Below are positions 45,745 to 54,538 of a DNA stretch of 64,000 nucleotides, piece after piece. Under the pieces are notes generated by a model. That model had not been told where the DNA came from and did not search any database. It saw only the letters and a program-made list of their open reading frames with translations. Position 1 is the stretch's first letter; the number at the start of each line of letters is the position of its first letter. A program made the position numbers and the translations under genes. This DNA is from Acidovorax sp. GW101-3H11 (GTDB taxonomy: Bacteria > Pseudomonadota > Gammaproteobacteria > Burkholderiales > Burkholderiaceae_C), in NCBI RefSeq assembly GCF_001633105.1, contig NZ_LUKZ01000012.1, positions 257,638-321,637 on the forward strand, read 5' to 3'.

Positions 45745-47250
45745 TCAGGCCACCTTGCGCGGAACAGGCAGCTCCGCCACCTGGGCAGCCAGCAAGCCAC
45801 CCAGCGTGCGATAGCCCGCCTCCACCTCGGCAGTGAACGGCATGCCGCAGCTCAGCCGCAGGAAATGCTCATACCGTCCCGTGTTGGAGAACATAGGGCC
45901 CGGGGCCACGCGGATGCCGTTTTGCAAGGCTTCGTCGTACAGGCGTGTCGAGGAAATGCCGATGGGCAGCTCCAGCCACAGACTCAGCCCACCCGGCGGC
46001 AAGCTCAGGCGCGTGCCTGCAGGGAAGTAGCGCGCCACGGCCCGCGCCGCCTGTTCGCGCTGGATGCGCAGTTGCGCCCGCATGCGGCGCATGTGGCGCT
46101 CGTAGGCCGGGGAATCCACGCTGCGCGCGGCCAGCAGTTGCGACCAAGTCTGCATGTTGCGCGTGCGTGCGAACTTGATCATCTGCACCCGCGCCTGCCA
46201 GCGGCCCGCACTCATCCAGCCCTGGCGCAGGCCAGGCGCAAAGCTCTTGCTGAGCGATGCGCAGTAAATCACCTGACCCGCATCGCCCGGCCGGTCCCAG
46301 GCCTTGGCAGGGCGCAGCACGTGGGGGGACTCCACAAACTCGCGGTAGATGTCGTCCTCGATGAGCGCCAGCCCATGCTCCACACACAGGGCCACCAGGC
46401 GTTCCTTGTGGGTGTCGGGCATCACGCTGCCCAGGGGCATCTGCAGGTGGGGCACCACCACCACGCCCTTGAGCCGGGGCTCATTGCGCGCGGCCAGTTC
46501 CAGCGCCTCCAGCGACATGCCGGTGTGTGGACTGCTCGGAATCTCCAGCGCGCGCAGCCCCCGCACCTCGATGGCCTGCAGGATGCCAAAAAACGTGGGC
46601 GACTCCACAGCAATCACGTCGCCCGGCTCGGCCACCGCATCGAGCGCAAGGTTCACAGCTTCAGAGTTGCCGTGCGTCGCACCAATGTCGGCAGGCGCCA
46701 CACACACGCCAAAGGTGAGCGCATGGCGCGCCATGGCCTGCTGGAACTCCGGATGCGTGGTCGGCGCCGAGGGGCCATACACCAGGATATCGGGCTGTTC
46801 CCGCAGCAGGCCATGGGCCAGCCGGTTGAGCGCAGGCGCATCGAACAGGCTGGGCGAGGGCATGGCGCTGCCCAAGTCCAGCGGCAAAGGGCCGGCACGG
46901 CGCGCCTTCTCCAGAAAGCCCGAAATACGCTCGTTGATGCCCGCGAAGACGCGCGGATCCTGGGCCAGGGGCTCATGCAGGTCGGGCTCGCGCGCCCCGG
47001 GCAGCGCCAGGCCACCCGGCTCCCGCACAAAGTACCCCACCCGCTCGCGGGCCTCCACACACCCCTGGGATTCGAGCTGGCGCAGCACCTGCAGCGCCGT
47101 CGTCAGGCTCACCTGGTGCCGCTGGCACAACTCCCGCACCGAAGGCATGCGCATGCCGGGTGTGAGGCTGCCTGCGGCGATCGCCTGTTCATACAAGGCC
47201 GCCAGCTGGCGGTAGATCGGGACTTCACGGGGCTCGGAGGAATGTGACAT
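45745..47250 (-). CDS. MocR/GntR family regulator with aminotransferase-like domain
   Basis: A 501-residue fusion: an N-terminal GntR winged HTH (PIYRQLAALYEQAIAAGSLTPGMRMPSVRELCQRHQVSLTTALQVLRQLESQG, read in parts) and a C-terminal fold-type I aminotransferase-like domain with the PLP lysine in ASLSKSFAPGLRQGW. MocR proteins use PLP to sense amines or amino acids. ATG 47250 is used; the frame is open to 47310. It is divergent from the small gene at 47484, a likely target. Its own ligand is unknown. Confidence 0.9.
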   Translation of the reverse strand: MSHSSEPREVPIYRQLAALYEQAIAAGSLTPGMRMPSVRELCQRHQVSLTTALQVLRQLESQGCVEARERVGYFVREPGGLALPGAREPDLHEPLAQDPRVFAGINERISGFLEKARRAGPLPLDLGSAMPSPSLFDAPALNRLAHGLLREQPDILVYGPSAPTTHPEFQQAMARHALTFGVCVAPADIGATHGNSEAVNLALDAVAEPGDVIAVESPTFFGILQAIEVRGLRALEIPSSPHTGMSLEALELAARNEPRLKGVVVVPHLQMPLGSVMPDTHKERLVALCVEHGLALIEDDIYREFVESPHVLRPAKAWDRPGDAGQVIYCASLSKSFAPGLRQGWMSAGRWQARVQMIKFARTRNMQTWSQLLAARSVDSPAYERHMRRMRAQLRIQREQAARAVARYFPAGTRLSLPPGGLSLWLELPIGISSTRLYDEALQNGIRVAPGPMFSNTGRYEHFLRLSCGMPFTAEVEAGYRTLGGLLAAQVAELPVPRKVA

Positions 47251-47372
47251 GGCGTGGTGCGCCGCTGTGGGATGGGCTTGGCAGCAGGTCCGAGCATCGT
47301 GCACGAACACCGCTGGCGGGTACAGATACAGGAAAGGGGATCAAGCACCATAACAGCATTCAAAAAATCAAC

Positions 47373-47416
47373 ACTGTTCTGCCCTTCGGTGCTGGCGCCT
47401 GTACCTGTTGAACAGT
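47373..47416. promoter_or_regulatory. possible MocR operator in the divergent spacer
   Basis: ACTGTTC (47373-47379) and its complement GAACAGT (47410-47416) are 30 bases apart between the regulator and the divergent gene. A spaced half-site arrangement fits MocR binding, but this is only a pattern. Confidence 0.35.
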
Positions 47417-47483
47417 AGCGGCTTTTTCTACGCTAATGCCTTCGCTGCAGCCCTTTCCTTTGTTCACCCGGAGCCCCTGCACC

Positions 47484-47885
47484 ATGTCCACGCACAGCAC
47501 CACCACGCCACCCCTCACCCAGCATCTCGCCCCCGGCCAGGGCATCTGGATATGCCTGCACCCCGGCAGCACACTGCGCACCACGCGGGGCGACGTGGCT
47601 GTCCACTGGGGCCCCCAGGCCTGCGGACAGGCATCGCAGACACCACCACCGCCACCCACCTTGCTGAAGGCCGGGCAGCACCTGCCGTGGAACGGGCAGG
47701 CGCAGGCCGCCTGGATCCAGTTGCACAACCCCCGGGACTGCCCCGCCGAAATCCAGCTCATGGAAGCCGCGCCCGCACCAGGGCTGTGGCAAAAGATCTG
47801 GCACGGGCTGCGCGCCGCCCTCCAAAGCCCCCGGAAAGTCGCCAAAGACTCCGGCCATGGCAGCGCGTTGCACGCTGCCCGATAA
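47484..47885 (+). CDS. hypothetical protein, possibly DUF2917-like
   Basis: A 133-residue protein of unknown role, cytoplasmic by appearance. It opens with a Thr/Pro-rich stretch, then a short beta-rich core (GIWICLHPGSTLRTTRGDVAVHW ... LLKAGQHLPW ... AAWIQLHNP) with a run of six prolines in a loop, and a basic helical tail. The pattern vaguely recalls small cupin-like DUF2917 proteins. ATG 47484 follows CGGAG at ten bases; an upstream ATG at 47436 has no site. Divergent from the MocR gene, so perhaps regulated by it. Confidence 0.5.
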   Translation: MSTHSTTTPPLTQHLAPGQGIWICLHPGSTLRTTRGDVAVHWGPQACGQASQTPPPPPTLLKAGQHLPWNGQAQAAWIQLHNPRDCPAEIQLMEAAPAPGLWQKIWHGLRAALQSPRKVAKDSGHGSALHAAR

Positions 47886-47900
47886 GCGAGACCCCCCAAA

Positions 47901-47931
47901 GAAAAAGGCCTTGCCAAGCGGCAAGGCCTTT
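47901..47931 (-). terminator. terminator between the hypothetical gene and the desaturase gene
   Basis: AAAGGCCTTGCC (47904-47915) pairs perfectly with 47920-47931 around AAGC. The minus strand continues with T, so it mainly ends the desaturase gene; in the plus direction the T-run is short. Confidence 0.85.
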
Positions 47932-47952
47932 GTGTGGTCAGGGCAAACCGCT

Positions 47953-49203
47953 TCAGGCCTGCGCCGCCCGCAGCCGCAGCGAGAACTCGCGCAGTGCGGA
48001 AATCCCGCTTTCTTCCGCCCGGCGGCACCAGGCCTGCAGGTCGGCTGTGAGCTGCTCACGCGATTGCGAGGTGTTCAGCCACAGCTGGCGCAGTTCTTCG
48101 CGCATCGTCACCATCTTGTCGAGCGCGGGGTGGGCCGCGCGGGCCTGGGCCAGTTGTGGCAGAGCGACGGCCGGAATCTTTTCGGCATCGCGGGGCAGCC
48201 AGCGCTTGGCGGCCTTGAGCACCGAGACATCCGCCTGGCGCGCCTTGAGCGCGGCGATCTCTTCCTTGCACGCCTGGCGCACACCCCGGGCATAACCGGC
48301 CATGACCTCGTAACGATTGGCGATCAGGGCCTCAAGCGTCTTTTCGTCGGCCACCGCCTTCACGTCGCCCAGCTGCAGCTTGGGCGGCACCTTCTTGACC
48401 GTGGCCCAGCCCACCTTTTTCATCAGGCTGATGTAGGCCCAGCCGATGTCGAACTCGTACGGCTTGACCGAGAACTTGGCCGATGTGGGGTAGGTGTGGT
48501 GGTTGTTGTGCAGCTCTTCGCCGCCAATGATCACGCCCCAGGGCGAGAGGTTGGTGCTCGCGTCCTGCGCTTCGAAATTGCGGTAGCCCCAGTAGTGGCC
48601 GATGCCGTTGACCACACCGGCGGCCCAGAACGGAATCCACAGCATCTGCACCGCCCAGACGGCTGCGCCCACCGCGCCGAACAGCGCCAGGTTAAGCACC
48701 AGCATCAGGCCCACGCCCTGCCAGCCAAAGCGGGTGTAGACGTTGCGCTCCATCCAGTCGTCGGGCGTGCCGTGGCCGAACTTCTTCATGGTCTCCAAGT
48801 TCTTCGACTCGGCCCGGTACAGCTCGGCGCCGCGCCACATCACGGTATCGAGGCCGCGCGTCTGCGGGCTGTGCGGGTCGTCCACGGTTTCACACTTGGC
48901 GTGGTGCTTGCGGTGGATAGCCACCCACTCCTTGGTGACCATGCCCGTGCCGATCCACAGCCAGAAGCGGAAGAAATGCGAAGGAATGGCGTGCAAGTCG
49001 AGCGCGCGGTGCGCCTGGGCACGGTGCAGAAAAATCGTGACCGCCGCAATGGTGATGTGGGTCGTCGCCAGGGTGTACAACACGATTTGCCACCAAGCCA
49101 GGTTCCACAGCCCATGGCCCAGCCAGTCAATGGCAGCGTTCAGCACAGCCCAATCGGGTAACAGCATATTCAACAAAAGCCTTACTACAAAGAACCCGCT
49201 CAT
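47953..49203 (-). CDS. membrane fatty acid desaturase (delta-9 type) with C-terminal extension
   Basis: Di-iron enzyme that inserts a double bond in acyl-CoA or acyl lipid, adjusting membrane fluidity. The 416 residues have three His boxes: HRAQAH (60-65), HRKHH (97-101) and HNNHH (232-236), separated by paired transmembrane helices. A hydrophilic helical tail of about 120 residues follows (from about 290), ending in LQAWCRRAEESGISALREFSLRL. From memory, a similar tail occurs in other beta-proteobacterial desaturases and in some transposases. ATG 49203 is the longest start; ATG 49167 is an alternative. Confidence 0.9.
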   Translation of the reverse strand: MSGFFVVRLLLNMLLPDWAVLNAAIDWLGHGLWNLAWWQIVLYTLATTHITIAAVTIFLHRAQAHRALDLHAIPSHFFRFWLWIGTGMVTKEWVAIHRKHHAKCETVDDPHSPQTRGLDTVMWRGAELYRAESKNLETMKKFGHGTPDDWMERNVYTRFGWQGVGLMLVLNLALFGAVGAAVWAVQMLWIPFWAAGVVNGIGHYWGYRNFEAQDASTNLSPWGVIIGGEELHNNHHTYPTSAKFSVKPYEFDIGWAYISLMKKVGWATVKKVPPKLQLGDVKAVADEKTLEALIANRYEVMAGYARGVRQACKEEIAALKARQADVSVLKAAKRWLPRDAEKIPAVALPQLAQARAAHPALDKMVTMREELRQLWLNTSQSREQLTADLQAWCRRAEESGISALREFSLRLRAAQA

Positions 49204-49348
49204 CAGCGAAGCAGGCCACCCATTTTAAAGTGACACCCCTTTGAAAAACAGGGGGCATCCCTAGGATTTACGCTGATTTAGAGGGCATTCTCAGCTCATC
49301 TGTCGCCAACTGGTCATATCCCCAAGTTGGTGCAGACGAACCCGCCCT

Positions 49349-50623
49349 TCAGCGCTTGCGGGTCCAGACGGCCGCAAAGAAGCCGTCGGTCTGGTGCACA
49401 TGGGGCCACAGGCGCAGATAACCACTGCCAGACGCGCCCCCGCTGCACAGGCCCTGGGCGCCTTCGACCTTGAGCTGCGCCAGCAGTTCACCCGCATCGA
49501 GCAGCTCAAAATCCGGGTGCGCGGCGCTGAAGGCTTCGGCGATCGCTTCGTTCTCCTCGGGCAGGATGCTGCAGGTGGCGTACACCAGCCGCCCGCCCGG
49601 CTTGAGCAGGCGTGCTGCACTGGCCAGGATGGACGTCTGCTTGGCAGTCAGTTCCTCCACCGCCTTCGGGCTTTGGCGCCACTTGAGGTCGGGATTGCGG
49701 CGCAGGGTGCCCAGGCCGGAGCACGGCGCATCCACCAGCACGCGGTCGATCTTGCCCGCCAGGCGCTTGACGCGATCGTCGCGCTCGTGCGCGATCGCGG
49801 CCGGGTGCACGTTCGAGAGGCCACTGCGCGCCAGGCGCGGCTTGAGCGCGTCCAGCCGGTGGCCCGACACGTCAAACGCATACAGCCGCCCGGTATTGCG
49901 CATGGTCGCGCCCACCGCCAGCGTCTTGCCGCCCGCGCCCGCACAGAAGTCCACCACCATCTCGCCGCGCTTGGCATCCAGCAGCAGGGCCAGCAGCTGC
50001 GAACCCTCGTCCTGCACCTCGATGGCACCGCGGGTGAACGCGTCCAGCTTGGTCAGCGCGGGCTTGTCGTCAATGCGCAGGCCCCAGGGCGAATACGGCG
50101 TGGGCAGGGCCTTGATGCCGGCCTTGGCCAGCTCTTTTTGCACATCGGCGCGCTTGTCCTTGAGCGCGTTGACGCGCAGGTCCAGCGGCGCGCTCTGGGC
50201 CAGGCTGCCCACCAGGGGCCAGAAGCCATCGCCCAATTGGTCCTTGAGGGGCTTGACCAGCCATTCAGGCACGTTGTGGCGGTGGCGCTCCATCAGGTCG
50301 TCCACCGTGACGGCATCGCACTGGTCCAGCCAGTTCTTTTCCTGGTCTGTCAGTGCACCTTTGAGGAAATCGCGGGGGCCGTAGAAGCCCAGGATGGCCA
50401 GACGGCGCTCCTTGGGGCCCGAGCCCGAAGGCGCCATGTGGTCAAACAGCAGCTTCTTGCGCAGCACGGTGTAGACCGTTTCGGCCAGCGTGGCACGCTC
50501 GCGGGGCCCCAGGCCCCGGTTGTCACGAAAAAAACGCGACACCACCGCATCGGCGGGGTGTTCAAACGTGAGGGTGAGCCTGACCAGTTCGGCGCAGGCG
50601 TCGAGAAGAACTTTGGGATGCAT
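49349..50623 (-). CDS. RsmB-family RNA 5-methylcytosine methyltransferase
   Basis: S-adenosylmethionine-dependent m5C methylase, probably for 16S rRNA; 424 residues from ATG 50623. An NusB-like N-terminal half precedes the Rossmann domain with VVDFCAGAGGKTLAVGA, motif IV APCSGLG (Cys301) and motif VI ATCSILPEENE (nucleophile Cys351). Without the exact subfamily it could be RsmB or a paralogue. The frame extends upstream to 50749 without support. Confidence 0.87.
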   Translation of the reverse strand: MHPKVLLDACAELVRLTLTFEHPADAVVSRFFRDNRGLGPRERATLAETVYTVLRKKLLFDHMAPSGSGPKERRLAILGFYGPRDFLKGALTDQEKNWLDQCDAVTVDDLMERHRHNVPEWLVKPLKDQLGDGFWPLVGSLAQSAPLDLRVNALKDKRADVQKELAKAGIKALPTPYSPWGLRIDDKPALTKLDAFTRGAIEVQDEGSQLLALLLDAKRGEMVVDFCAGAGGKTLAVGATMRNTGRLYAFDVSGHRLDALKPRLARSGLSNVHPAAIAHERDDRVKRLAGKIDRVLVDAPCSGLGTLRRNPDLKWRQSPKAVEELTAKQTSILASAARLLKPGGRLVYATCSILPEENEAIAEAFSAAHPDFELLDAGELLAQLKVEGAQGLCSGGASGSGYLRLWPHVHQTDGFFAAVWTRKR

Positions 50624-50800
50624 CCCCCGATTGTCCCACCCTGAAGCCCCCCTGAGTCGCCTTCGGCGCCTTCCCCCAGAGGGGGACGCCCCCAGCGCGG
50701 CGGGGCGGCCCTTGCGCGGGGACACTGGCCTGGGTCGCGCCAGTGGCAAAGACCTGCATCGTGGGGTTGAATCCGCCCAACCGCACGGATCTGAGCCCCC

Positions 50801-52654
50801 TCACCGCGTATAGATGGGCTCGAACGCCGAGCGCTGGATCTCCTGCAGCGTGGGCGATTCGCCCGCCCACAGCACCAATGCGGGGCCGGGCAGGCTCAGG
50901 TTGCGCTCCAGCGCACGGCACAGGTGGTAGCGGCTTTCGTCGTCCATGCCCGGCAGTTCCACAAACACCAGGTAGGCCCTGCGCTGCGGGTGTTCGCGCA
51001 GGTTCTTGCGCACCAGCCAGCAGCGGGTCAGGGGGGCGCAGCGGGCCAGTTCGGCCTGCAGTTCGGCCAGCTCGAAAGAACTCAGGTCATTGCGTGTGGT
51101 CTGGCTGAAGAACGAGGTGCCCGACAGCTCCTCCCAGGCCCGCTCTTCCGACTCCTGGGCACGTTCCAGGCGCTTGCGCCACTGTTTGAACGCGGCGGCG
51201 TCGTGGTCCAGCCCCAGGCGCGGGGTTTCCAGCTCGGCCAGCGCCGTGCGTGCGGCCCAGTAGCGGTCGCTGCTGCCGGCCTCCCACACCCGGTTTAGCA
51301 GCGCCAGCTTGGCTTCGCGATCGCCTTCGGGCAGGCAGGGCACCAGCCCGCGCAGGGCGGCCGGGTAATCGGTGCTGCGCTCCAGCGCCAGCTCGTACAG
51401 GGCGCGCACATCGGCATGCGGGTCCAGGTGGCGCTTGAGGCGGGCCAGCTCCACCAGATCCGCAGCGCTGCTTTGCGCCGTGGAGGCACCCAGGGCCTCG
51501 GCGCGGGCGCGCACGCGGCCCAGCCAGGCATGGTGCTGCTTCCACTCGGTGGCGTTGTCGCGGCACCATTGCTTGTCGAAATGGGTCACCCAGCGTTTGG
51601 CATCAGGGCCCAGCAGGGCCAGGGCGTTGCCACGCGACCAGTCCGGAACGGTGGGCGCCGCATCCAGCGCCTCCATGCGGTCGCGCAGGCCGGGGTGGGT
51701 GTCGTCCACGCTGCTCAGGCGCTTGAGCGCCTGGCGCAGCGCATCGTTGGCAAACACGGCGTCGGGGGCCTTGGCCAGCTGGCGGCGCATGCTGCGGTAG
51801 GGGCCCACCGGCACCGGGTTGTCGGCCGCCACACACCAGTGGTTGCCCCAGAACTCCGCCTGCAGCCAGGCGCCCCGGATCTCGATCTCGGCCAGGGCGG
51901 CGGCCGTCACGTCGCGGCCCAGCAGCTTGCCCGCAATGCGGTCTGCCTCGTATTCGTCCTGGCGGGCCAGTGCAAAGGTCTTGGCCGAAAAGCGCGGAAA
52001 GTACCAGCGCATGAAGGCCTGGGTGGCAGCCGCTACCGGGCCTTCGTCGTCGGCCAGGCTGTGATTCAGGCGCATCCACGACAGGCGTGTGCGGTAGATC
52101 CAGGCGGCAAACCGGCCATGGTCGCCGCGCAGGTGCCCGTATTCATGGGCCAGCACGGCCAAAAAGCGCGGCCTGTCCAGCGCCATCAGCAGGGGCAGGC
52201 CAATGCTCAGGTGGTTGACGGCGCCGCCCAGCAGGCCAAAACGCGGCAGCTGCTGGATGCTGGCGTTGAATTCGTCGGTGAGGGTGACCTTGTGGAGCGG
52301 CGGCCCCTTGATCTTGCGGCGGATGCGCGCCAGGGCTTCGAACAGGTCGGGCGCGTCCAGCGCCGTCACTTCCACCCCGGCGGGCTCGTCAAACCGCACC
52401 CACAGGGCCCGCAGGCTGACCCAGAGCAGCCCGCCCGCCCCCAGCAGGGCCCACACCAACGCAAAACGAAAGCGGCCCTGCAGCAGCTGCGGCACCACCC
52501 ACATCAAAATACCCACGGCCAGCGCCAGGCACCCCAGCACCCACGCATAGCCCAGCGCCGCAAACGCCGCCACGCTGCGGCGGTACGCTCGGCTGTTGTC
52601 GGCACTGGCATGCTCACTCATGCGCACCAGATGCACAAAATCTGCCTGATCCAC
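50801..52654 (-). CDS. large M48 family metallopeptidase with two N-terminal helices
   Basis: A 617-residue membrane-anchored zinc protease. Two transmembrane helices (about 30-55 and 62-82), then the zinc site HEYGH (170-174) with the third ligand in DEYEADRIAG. A long C-terminal half with repeating helical, TPR-like pattern (LYELALERSTDYPAALRGLVPCL ...) may bind partners. Starts with GTG 52654, preceded by GAGG; ATG 52621 is an alternative. The gap 50624-50800 before the methylase gene holds a GC-rich palindrome of a type seen also at 44975-45030. Confidence 0.8.
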   Translation of the reverse strand: MDQADFVHLVRMSEHASADNSRAYRRSVAAFAALGYAWVLGCLALAVGILMWVVPQLLQGRFRFALVWALLGAGGLLWVSLRALWVRFDEPAGVEVTALDAPDLFEALARIRRKIKGPPLHKVTLTDEFNASIQQLPRFGLLGGAVNHLSIGLPLLMALDRPRFLAVLAHEYGHLRGDHGRFAAWIYRTRLSWMRLNHSLADDEGPVAAATQAFMRWYFPRFSAKTFALARQDEYEADRIAGKLLGRDVTAAALAEIEIRGAWLQAEFWGNHWCVAADNPVPVGPYRSMRRQLAKAPDAVFANDALRQALKRLSSVDDTHPGLRDRMEALDAAPTVPDWSRGNALALLGPDAKRWVTHFDKQWCRDNATEWKQHHAWLGRVRARAEALGASTAQSSAADLVELARLKRHLDPHADVRALYELALERSTDYPAALRGLVPCLPEGDREAKLALLNRVWEAGSSDRYWAARTALAELETPRLGLDHDAAAFKQWRKRLERAQESEERAWEELSGTSFFSQTTRNDLSSFELAELQAELARCAPLTRCWLVRKNLREHPQRRAYLVFVELPGMDDESRYHLCRALERNLSLPGPALVLWAGESPTLQEIQRSAFEPIYTR

Positions 52655-52724
52655 GGACGTCCCTCACTCTTGCTTGATTTTTATCAGCCGCCATCCTAAC
52701 CACTCGCGCCCCCGCCCCACCACC

Positions 52725-52979
52725 ATGACCGACGACGACCTGCCTGCACTCATCCACACGCCCCCGGGGCTGTACCGCCACTACAAGGGCATGCTTTACG
52801 AGGTGATCGACACCGTGCGCCACAGCGAGACGCTGGAGCCCATGACGCTGTACCGCGCGCTGTATGGCCAGCGCGGCCTGTGGGTGCGCCCCGCCGCCAT
52901 GTTTGAAGAGCAGGTGCTCATCGACGGCGTGCTGCGGCCCCGTTTTGAAAAATGCGAGGGGGAAAAGCCCGTCGATTGA
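52725..52979 (+). CDS. DUF1653 domain protein
   Basis: Small 84-residue protein of unknown function. The core PPGLYRHYKGMLYEVIDTVRHSETLEPMTLYRALYG...WVRPAAMFEE, read in parts, is the DUF1653 pattern of a compact beta barrel. ATG 52725 follows a weak site. It lies alone, divergent from the M48 protease. Confidence 0.8.
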   Translation: MTDDDLPALIHTPPGLYRHYKGMLYEVIDTVRHSETLEPMTLYRALYGQRGLWVRPAAMFEEQVLIDGVLRPRFEKCEGEKPVD

Positions 52980-53140
52980 AGCCGGCCGGGGCCGGGCCAC
53001 CGCGTGTCGCGCGCACAGGCGGCGCAGCGCCGGGCGCAATCCATGCCGCAGCGGGGGTGGGTACGACCCGACCAGGAAATCAGATGCGTGCCGAAAATTG
53101 AGGAAAACCACCTTCTCCGCGCAACCACATTGATTTTTTA

Positions 53141-53157
53141 GCTATACAAAATATAGC
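53141..53157. repeat. dispersed mini-palindrome, copy 8
   Basis: GCTATA and TATAGC arms around CAAAA, 17 bases, in the spacer between the DUF1653 gene and purN. Confidence 0.7.
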
Positions 53158-53175
53158 AAACAAATCCCCTGGGCT

Positions 53176-53763
53176 CTAAAGCGCCTGCGCCTGCACCAGC
53201 GCCCGCACGGCGCGGGGGTAGATCACATGCTCCTGGGTCAGCACCCGGGCCGCCAGCGTCTCGGCCGTGTCGCCTGGCAGCACCGGCACCACGGCCTGGT
53301 CCAGGATGGGGCCCACATCCAGCTCGGCCGTCACCTGGTGCACCGTCACGCCCGCAAACTTGCAGCCTGCATCAATCGCGCGCTGGTGCGTGTGCAGCCC
53401 GGTAAAGGCGGGCAGCAGCGAAGGGTGGATGTTGATCAGCCGCCCCGCATAGTGCGCCACAAACCCCGGCGTGAGGATGCGCATGAACCCGGCCAACACC
53501 ACCAGGGCGGGCTGGTGGCGGTCGATGGTAGCGGCCAGCTCGGCATCAAACGCCTCGCGGCTGGCAAAGGCCTTGTTGTCCAGCGCCTCGGCGGCGATGC
53601 CCTGCTCGCGCGCAAACACCAGCCCGGCGGCGTCCGGTTTGTTGCTGATGACGGCCGCCACGCGGGCGCCGTAGCGCTGGGCCCAGTTCTCCTGCTGCGC
53701 AGTTCGGACGATGGTGGCCATGTTGGAGCCGCCGCCAGAGATCAGAATGACGATGTTCTTCAT
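53176..53763 (-). CDS. purN: phosphoribosylglycinamide formyltransferase
   Basis: Third step of de novo purine synthesis: formyl transfer from 10-formyl-THF to GAR. From ATG 53763 it has 195 residues. [10 protein letters not shown] binds phosphate; [22 protein letters not shown] with the catalytic Asn-His, and [15 protein letters not shown] with the catalytic Asp are all present. Divergent from yceH with 24 bases between starts, so the two promoters must lie inside each other's genes or overlap. Confidence 0.95.
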   Translation of the reverse strand: MKNIVILISGGGSNMATIVRTAQQENWAQRYGARVAAVISNKPDAAGLVFAREQGIAAEALDNKAFASREAFDAELAATIDRHQPALVVLAGFMRILTPGFVAHYAGRLINIHPSLLPAFTGLHTHQRAIDAGCKFAGVTVHQVTAELDVGPILDQAVVPVLPGDTAETLAARVLTQEHVIYPRAVRALVQAQAL

Positions 53764-53787
53764 AAATTGCCACGGATTATCCCAGCC

Positions 53788-54492
53788 ATGCCTTTTGATC
53801 CTGCGACCCGCCCCCTCACCCCCCACGAAGCCCGCGTACTCGCCACCCTGATGGAAAAAGCCCGCACCGTGCCCGACAGCTACCCCATGTCGCTCAACGG
53901 CCTGGTCACCGGCTGCAACCAGAAAACCAGCCGCGACCCGGTGATGAACCTGAGCGACGCCGAGGCCCAGGAGGCGCTGGATTCGCTCAAGCTGCTGACG
54001 CTGGCGTTTGAGAGCAGCGGCAACCGCACCACGCGCTGGGAGCACAACTTCCAGCGTGGCGTGGGCGTGCCCGAGCAATCGGCCATGCTGCTGGGCCTCT
54101 TGATGCTGCGCGGCCCGCAGACGGCGGGCGAGCTGCGCATCAACGCCGAGCGCTGGTACCGGTTTGCCGACATTTCCTCGGTCGAAGCGTTTCTGGACGA
54201 GCTGCAGGAGCGCAGCGCCGAAAAAGGCGGCCGGCTGGTGGTGCAGCTGCCCCGCGCACCCGGCGCGCGCGAGCAACGCTGGGCGCACCTGATGTGCGGG
54301 CCGGTGGACACCAGCAGCAGCCACGCCCCCCAGCCGGGCACCGGCGCCGCAGGGCCGTCCCCCGCCCTGCAGGCCCGCGTGGACGCGCTGGAGGCCGAGG
54401 TGGCCCGCCTCCGCGCCACCGTGCAGCGGCTGTGCGCAGAGCTGGGCATGGCCGCAGAGCCCGGGGCGATGTCGCCACCCGGACAGGAATAA
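53788..54492 (+). CDS. YceH family protein (DUF480)
   Basis: A 234-residue protein of unknown function with two winged-helix-like repeats. [44 protein letters not shown] (in parts) and [26 protein letters not shown] are the family segments. The C-terminal 50 residues form a coiled coil ([22 protein letters not shown]). ATG 53788 is used; the frame is open far upstream inside purN, which is a shadow. Confidence 0.88.
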   Translation: MPFDPATRPLTPHEARVLATLMEKARTVPDSYPMSLNGLVTGCNQKTSRDPVMNLSDAEAQEALDSLKLLTLAFESSGNRTTRWEHNFQRGVGVPEQSAMLLGLLMLRGPQTAGELRINAERWYRFADISSVEAFLDELQERSAEKGGRLVVQLPRAPGAREQRWAHLMCGPVDTSSSHAPQPGTGAAGPSPALQARVDALEAEVARLRATVQRLCAELGMAAEPGAMSPPGQE

Positions 54493-54538
54493 AACGAACG
54501 ACCGTGCTACAAACAGGACTTCTCAGGAGACAAGCCGC

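Noticed and set aside
49394-50644. 416-codon open frame opposite the rRNA methylase
   Set aside because: The minus-strand frame has the PCS/TCS catalytic motifs; this one has none.
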